The notes beneath the pieces were generated by a model. It searched no databases and was not told the DNA's origin. It worked only from the letters and a program-made list of their open reading frames with translations. A DNA stretch of 8,444 nt, taken from positions 1 to 8,444 of the forward strand of contig JAJZQR010000232.1 in the NCBI GenBank assembly GCA_021806765.1, in the 5' to 3' direction. A program made the translations under genes and the position numbers. This document shows, in pieces, positions 6,588 to 8,444 of this stretch; the stretch's first letter is position 1; each line of letters starts with the position of its first letter. This stretch comes from Chloroflexota bacterium (lineage in GTDB: Bacteria; Chloroflexota; UBA6077).

Positions 6588-7268
6588 TTACTTAGGGCCC
6601 TCGATCTCGGTGCCGAGATCCATTTCCTTGAGACCGACAGTCCAGCTGAGATGGACCGCAAGCTCCGAGAGTTGGCCGAACAGTTCCGGAACCACGGACA
6701 CCGGCCCTACGTGATGAACCACGCAGGTGGCTTGGCGCTCGGCTCCGCCTTGGCCTACGTCCTATCGACCCTCGAGGTAATGGAGCAGGCAGCGGCCCTG
6801 GGCGCAAAGCCCAGCTACTCTTACATGAGTTCAGGGAGCAAGGGACAGGCAGGTTTCGAACTGGCGAAACGGCTGCTAGGCGCGGACTTCCAGGTGGTCG
6901 GCATCTGCGCCCGAGCGAAGCCAGACCGACTGGAGGATACCGCCCGAATCGTCAACGACGCCGCCGAACGGCTGGGAGTGGCACTCCAGGTGCGGCCCGA
7001 AGCGATCACCAATTTCGATGAGTACGCGGCCCCCGGCTACGGGCAACTATCCGAGGCAGGACTCGAGGCGATACGCCTGGTGGCCAGGACAGAAGGGATC
7101 CTCTTGGATCCCGTCTACACCGGCAAGGCCATGGCCGGACTGGTGGATCACGTGCGCCAGGGCCGCCTGACTCGCGAGAACACCGTGGTGTTCATGCACA
7201 CTGGCGGTCTCCCGGCGCTGTTTGCCCACAAGGACGAGATTGTCCACTACATGCGTGACAGCCGCTAG
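6588..7268 (+). pseudogene. 5'-truncated second copy of the D-cysteine desulfhydrase-like gene
   Basis: The 226 codons here match residues 124-349 of the complete enzyme at 1981-3030 with no gap. The similarity is clear from about 6600 and fades before it. The first 123 residues are missing, which removes the PLP lysine block (GGNK) and the QSN serine block, so the product cannot be a normal active enzyme. The retained part is in good order: SSGSKGQAG phosphate loop, APGYG and DPVYTGKAMAGL tyrosines, and HTGG, with no frameshift or premature stop. Differences from the full copy are mostly conservative, which suggests both diverged as working genes before this one was cut. The frame joins directly to the upstream permease stop codon. 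An internal ATG at 6651 could give a 205-residue protein, but no good ribosome binding site precedes it. The alternative is a metagenome assembly junction. Confidence 0.85.
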
Positions 7269-7269
7269 A
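6600..7269 (+). repeat. Direct repeat copy 2 (truncated PLP gene copy)
   Basis: This is the partner of the repeat at 2362-3031, in the same orientation and without gaps. The last stretch (7212-7269) matches 57 of 58 bases with 2974-3031, much closer than the rest of the repeat. Sequence before about 6600 and after about 7278 is unrelated to the other copy. Confidence 0.9.
6603..6620. promoter_or_regulatory. Perfect inverted repeat near the truncation point of the second PLP copy
   Basis: GATCTCGG (6603-6610) and CCGAGATC (6613-6620) form 8-base arms separated by TG. The corresponding place in the complete copy (about 2365-2382) is not palindromic. It could be an operator-like site, a hairpin, or chance within decayed coding sequence. 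No promoter can be placed around it with confidence. Confidence 0.25.
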
Positions 7270-7307
7270 CCCTCTCGTGCAACCACATCAAGGGAAAGCT
7301 ACATGGC

Positions 7308-7314
7308 AAAGGAG
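7308..7314 (+). promoter_or_regulatory. Ribosome binding site favouring the 7321 start of the RidA-like gene
   Basis: AAAGGAG at 7308-7314 lies 6 bases before the ATG at 7321. A second possible start, ATG at 7303, has a weaker AGGGA at 7291-7295. The stronger site, and the family-like N-terminus MTPEERL, favour 7321. Confidence 0.65.
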
Positions 7315-7320
7315 TCAGCG

Positions 7321-7791
7321 ATGACACCGGAAGAACGATTGACACTCCGAGGGCTGGACCTGCCGATTCCGCCGGCGCCCGTGGCCAACTACGTTCGTGC
7401 CGTGCGGGCCGGCAATCTGGTCTTCCTGTCTGGGCACGGGCCCAACCAACAGAATGGATGCCAATGGCAGGGCAAGGTGGGCCAGGAGTTGGACCTGGAG
7501 CAGGCCCGCGCCGCTGCCGAGTCTGCGATGCTGAACCTCCTGGCATCGCTCAAGGCCGAAATCGGCGAGCTGTCCAGGGTCCAACGCGTCGTCAAGCTGC
7601 TGGGAATGGTGAACTGCGCGCCGGACTTCGGCGCCCAACCCCAGGTGATCAACGGCGCTTCGGATCTGCTAGTTGACCTCTTCGGTGACCGCGGACGCCA
7701 CGCCCGCTCCGCCGTGGGCATGGCCGCCCTGCCCAACAACATCCCAGTGGAGATCGAGATGATCGTGGAGGTGGAGCAAGCCTTCCCGTGA
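7321..7791 (+). CDS. RidA (YjgF/YER057c/UK114) family protein, probable enamine/imine deaminase
   Basis: This is a 156-residue cytoplasmic protein of the RidA superfamily, in the somewhat longer subgroup (about 150-156 residues, starting 'MTxEERL...P-P-A-P-V-x-N-Y-V') rather than the 128-residue RidA type. Landmarks are PPAPVANYV (17-25), NLVFLSGHGP (32-41), GKVGQELDLEQA (51-62), VINGASDLLVDLFGD (109-123), and the end block ARSAVGMAALPNNIPVEIEMI. R129 in ARS lines up with the E. coli RidA catalytic arginine R105, and E144 with E120. These residues are consistent with hydrolysis of 2-aminoacrylate-type enamines. That fits its place after a desulfhydrase-type PLP gene, since such enzymes release 2-aminoacrylate. 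A start at 7303 would add six residues. The gene converges with a minus-strand gene 45 bases away; no clear bidirectional terminator is visible between them. Confidence 0.9.
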   Translation: MTPEERLTLRGLDLPIPPAPVANYVRAVRAGNLVFLSGHGPNQQNGCQWQGKVGQELDLEQARAAAESAMLNLLASLKAEIGELSRVQRVVKLLGMVNCAPDFGAQPQVINGASDLLVDLFGDRGRHARSAVGMAALPNNIPVEIEMIVEVEQAFP

Positions 7792-7836
7792 CCGACCACC
7801 TCGCTGCAACGATCAGCAGGACGGCCGGCTCGTTCC

Positions 7837-8444
7837 TCACGTCTGGTCGATCGCCAGGGCCGCCATCGTGTGGAGCAGCTGCACCACCGCCAGCTGAACC
7901 TCGGCCGGCAGCCCATCTACCCCGCCGTCCACCGCCCCCTCGAGGGAGTTGATCAGCCCCACCCGTATCCCCGCGGCTATCAACTGCTCCTCCATGTGCA
8001 CTGTGTGGAGCAGATCGTGGTTCTTCAGCAGGATCGCCACGCAGTCGGCCACTGCGTAGCAGCCCCAGTTCGATACTGCGGCGGTCACCAGGTTGTCGGC
8101 CCTGCTCCGCGCTCCAATGCCTCGCCCGCAGGGGCACTGGCACTCCCTGCCGTAGGGCACGTGCTCCCTCACGGCGTCCATCACCAGCCCCATCCCGGTC
8201 TCGTTCCCGCCATCCCCCACGGCAACCAGCGGGATGCCCCGGCTCTGGGCCCTCTCCACCAGCAGGTCAGTTCGGGCCTGCCCCTCGTCGAAGGCGTACC
8301 CGCGCATGTCGTGGTATCGACCCGCCACGTTCCGTCCGGCACGCTCCACCGATACCACGACCTTCGGCTGCAGCTGATCCAGCAGCGGCTCCGCCGCCCT
8401 GAGAGCCTCCTCGTCCTCTGCCGGATAGGGCAGCACCACCACCA
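7837..8444 (-). CDS. DUF4392 / D-glutamate cyclase-like protein (partial, 5' end beyond right edge)
   Basis: The reverse strand is open from the window edge to a TGA at 7839-7837, giving about 202 visible C-terminal residues. The GTG codons at the edge are most likely internal valines (V-V-L-P-Y-P), so the true start lies outside. Visible blocks are VVVSVERAGRN followed by GRYHDMRG, then GIPLVAVGDGGNETGMG, a Cys-rich ECQCPCGRG segment, and VTAAVSNWGCYAVAD. The order 'SxERxGR..GxYxxMRG', 'GDGGNExGMG' and 'SNWGxYA' is what I associate with the DUF4392 domain, found in vertebrate D-glutamate cyclase (DGLUCY) and its bacterial relatives, which convert D-glutamate to 5-oxo-D-proline. The enzymatic role here is inferred from family only. 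It is transcribed towards ridA and belongs to a separate transcript. Confidence 0.7.
   Translation of the reverse strand, partial: VVVLPYPAEDEEALRAAEPLLDQLQPKVVVSVERAGRNVAGRYHDMRGYAFDEGQARTDLLVERAQSRGIPLVAVGDGGNETGMGLVMDAVREHVPYGRECQCPCGRGIGARSRADNLVTAAVSNWGCYAVADCVAILLKNHDLLHTVHMEEQLIAAGIRVGLINSLEGAVDGGVDGLPAEVQLAVVQLLHTMAALAIDQT

Noticed and set aside
5771..6595. 274-codon plus-strand open frame overlapping the MalG-like gene
   Set aside because: It lies in another frame of a clear permease, is Pro/Asp/Arg/His-rich, and has no family features.
3032..6599. Transposon or integron carrying the CUT1 genes
   Set aside because: No transposase, integrase, terminal inverted repeats or short target-site duplication are visible; only the PLP gene direct repeats flank the segment.
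7792..7836. Bidirectional terminator between the convergent ridA-like and DUF4392-like genes
   Set aside because: No stem with adequate pairing and no T-run on either strand was seen in the 45-base gap.
1..8444. CRISPR array, tRNA or rRNA genes
   Set aside because: No regularly spaced short repeats and no tRNA- or rRNA-like sequence were found; nearly all bases belong to protein-coding genes or fragments.

Overview
The window is GC-rich, gene-dense bacterial DNA made almost entirely of solute uptake and amino-acid handling genes. Its style suits a heterotroph such as a member of the Chloroflexota: CUT1-type sugar ABC genes with no ATPase beside them, a Tat-type lipoprotein binding protein, dpp-type permeases, and genes packed head to tail. 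No rRNA or marker gene is present, so the taxonomic guess is weak.

Layout, left to right. Bases 1-140 hold the tail of an unidentified open frame ending 6 bases before the first clear gene. Bases 147-1959 encode the two membrane subunits (DppB- and DppC-like, overlapping by 8 bases) of a peptide/nickel-family ABC importer. Bases 1981-3030 encode a full-length PLP enzyme of the D-cysteine desulfhydrase / ACC deaminase family. Directly after its stop, in the same frame, lies what looks like the last 46 codons of an NMT1/SsuA-type substrate-binding protein (3031-3171). Bases 3241-6575 are a CUT1 cassette: lipoprotein binding protein, an intercistronic hairpin, and MalF- and MalG-like permeases. 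Twelve bases after the MalG-like gene begins a second, 5'-truncated copy of the PLP enzyme gene (6588-7268), followed by a RidA-family gene (7321-7791). On the opposite strand, convergent with RidA, is the 3' part of a DUF4392 / D-glutamate cyclase-like gene that runs off the right edge.

How the parts fit. D-cysteine desulfhydrase-type enzymes release 2-aminoacrylate, the reactive enamine that RidA proteins hydrolyse. With the peptide-type permeases and a possible D-glutamate enzyme, the outer genes read as an amino-acid or peptide (possibly D-amino-acid) scavenging module. The CUT1 cassette looks like a later arrival. It sits between two directly repeated stretches of about 670 bp from the PLP gene, and it is bounded by gene fragments on both sides. 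Removing the segment between the repeats would restore a compact dppB-dppC-PLP enzyme-ridA operon. The most notable feature of the window is this chimeric architecture and not a new gene family.
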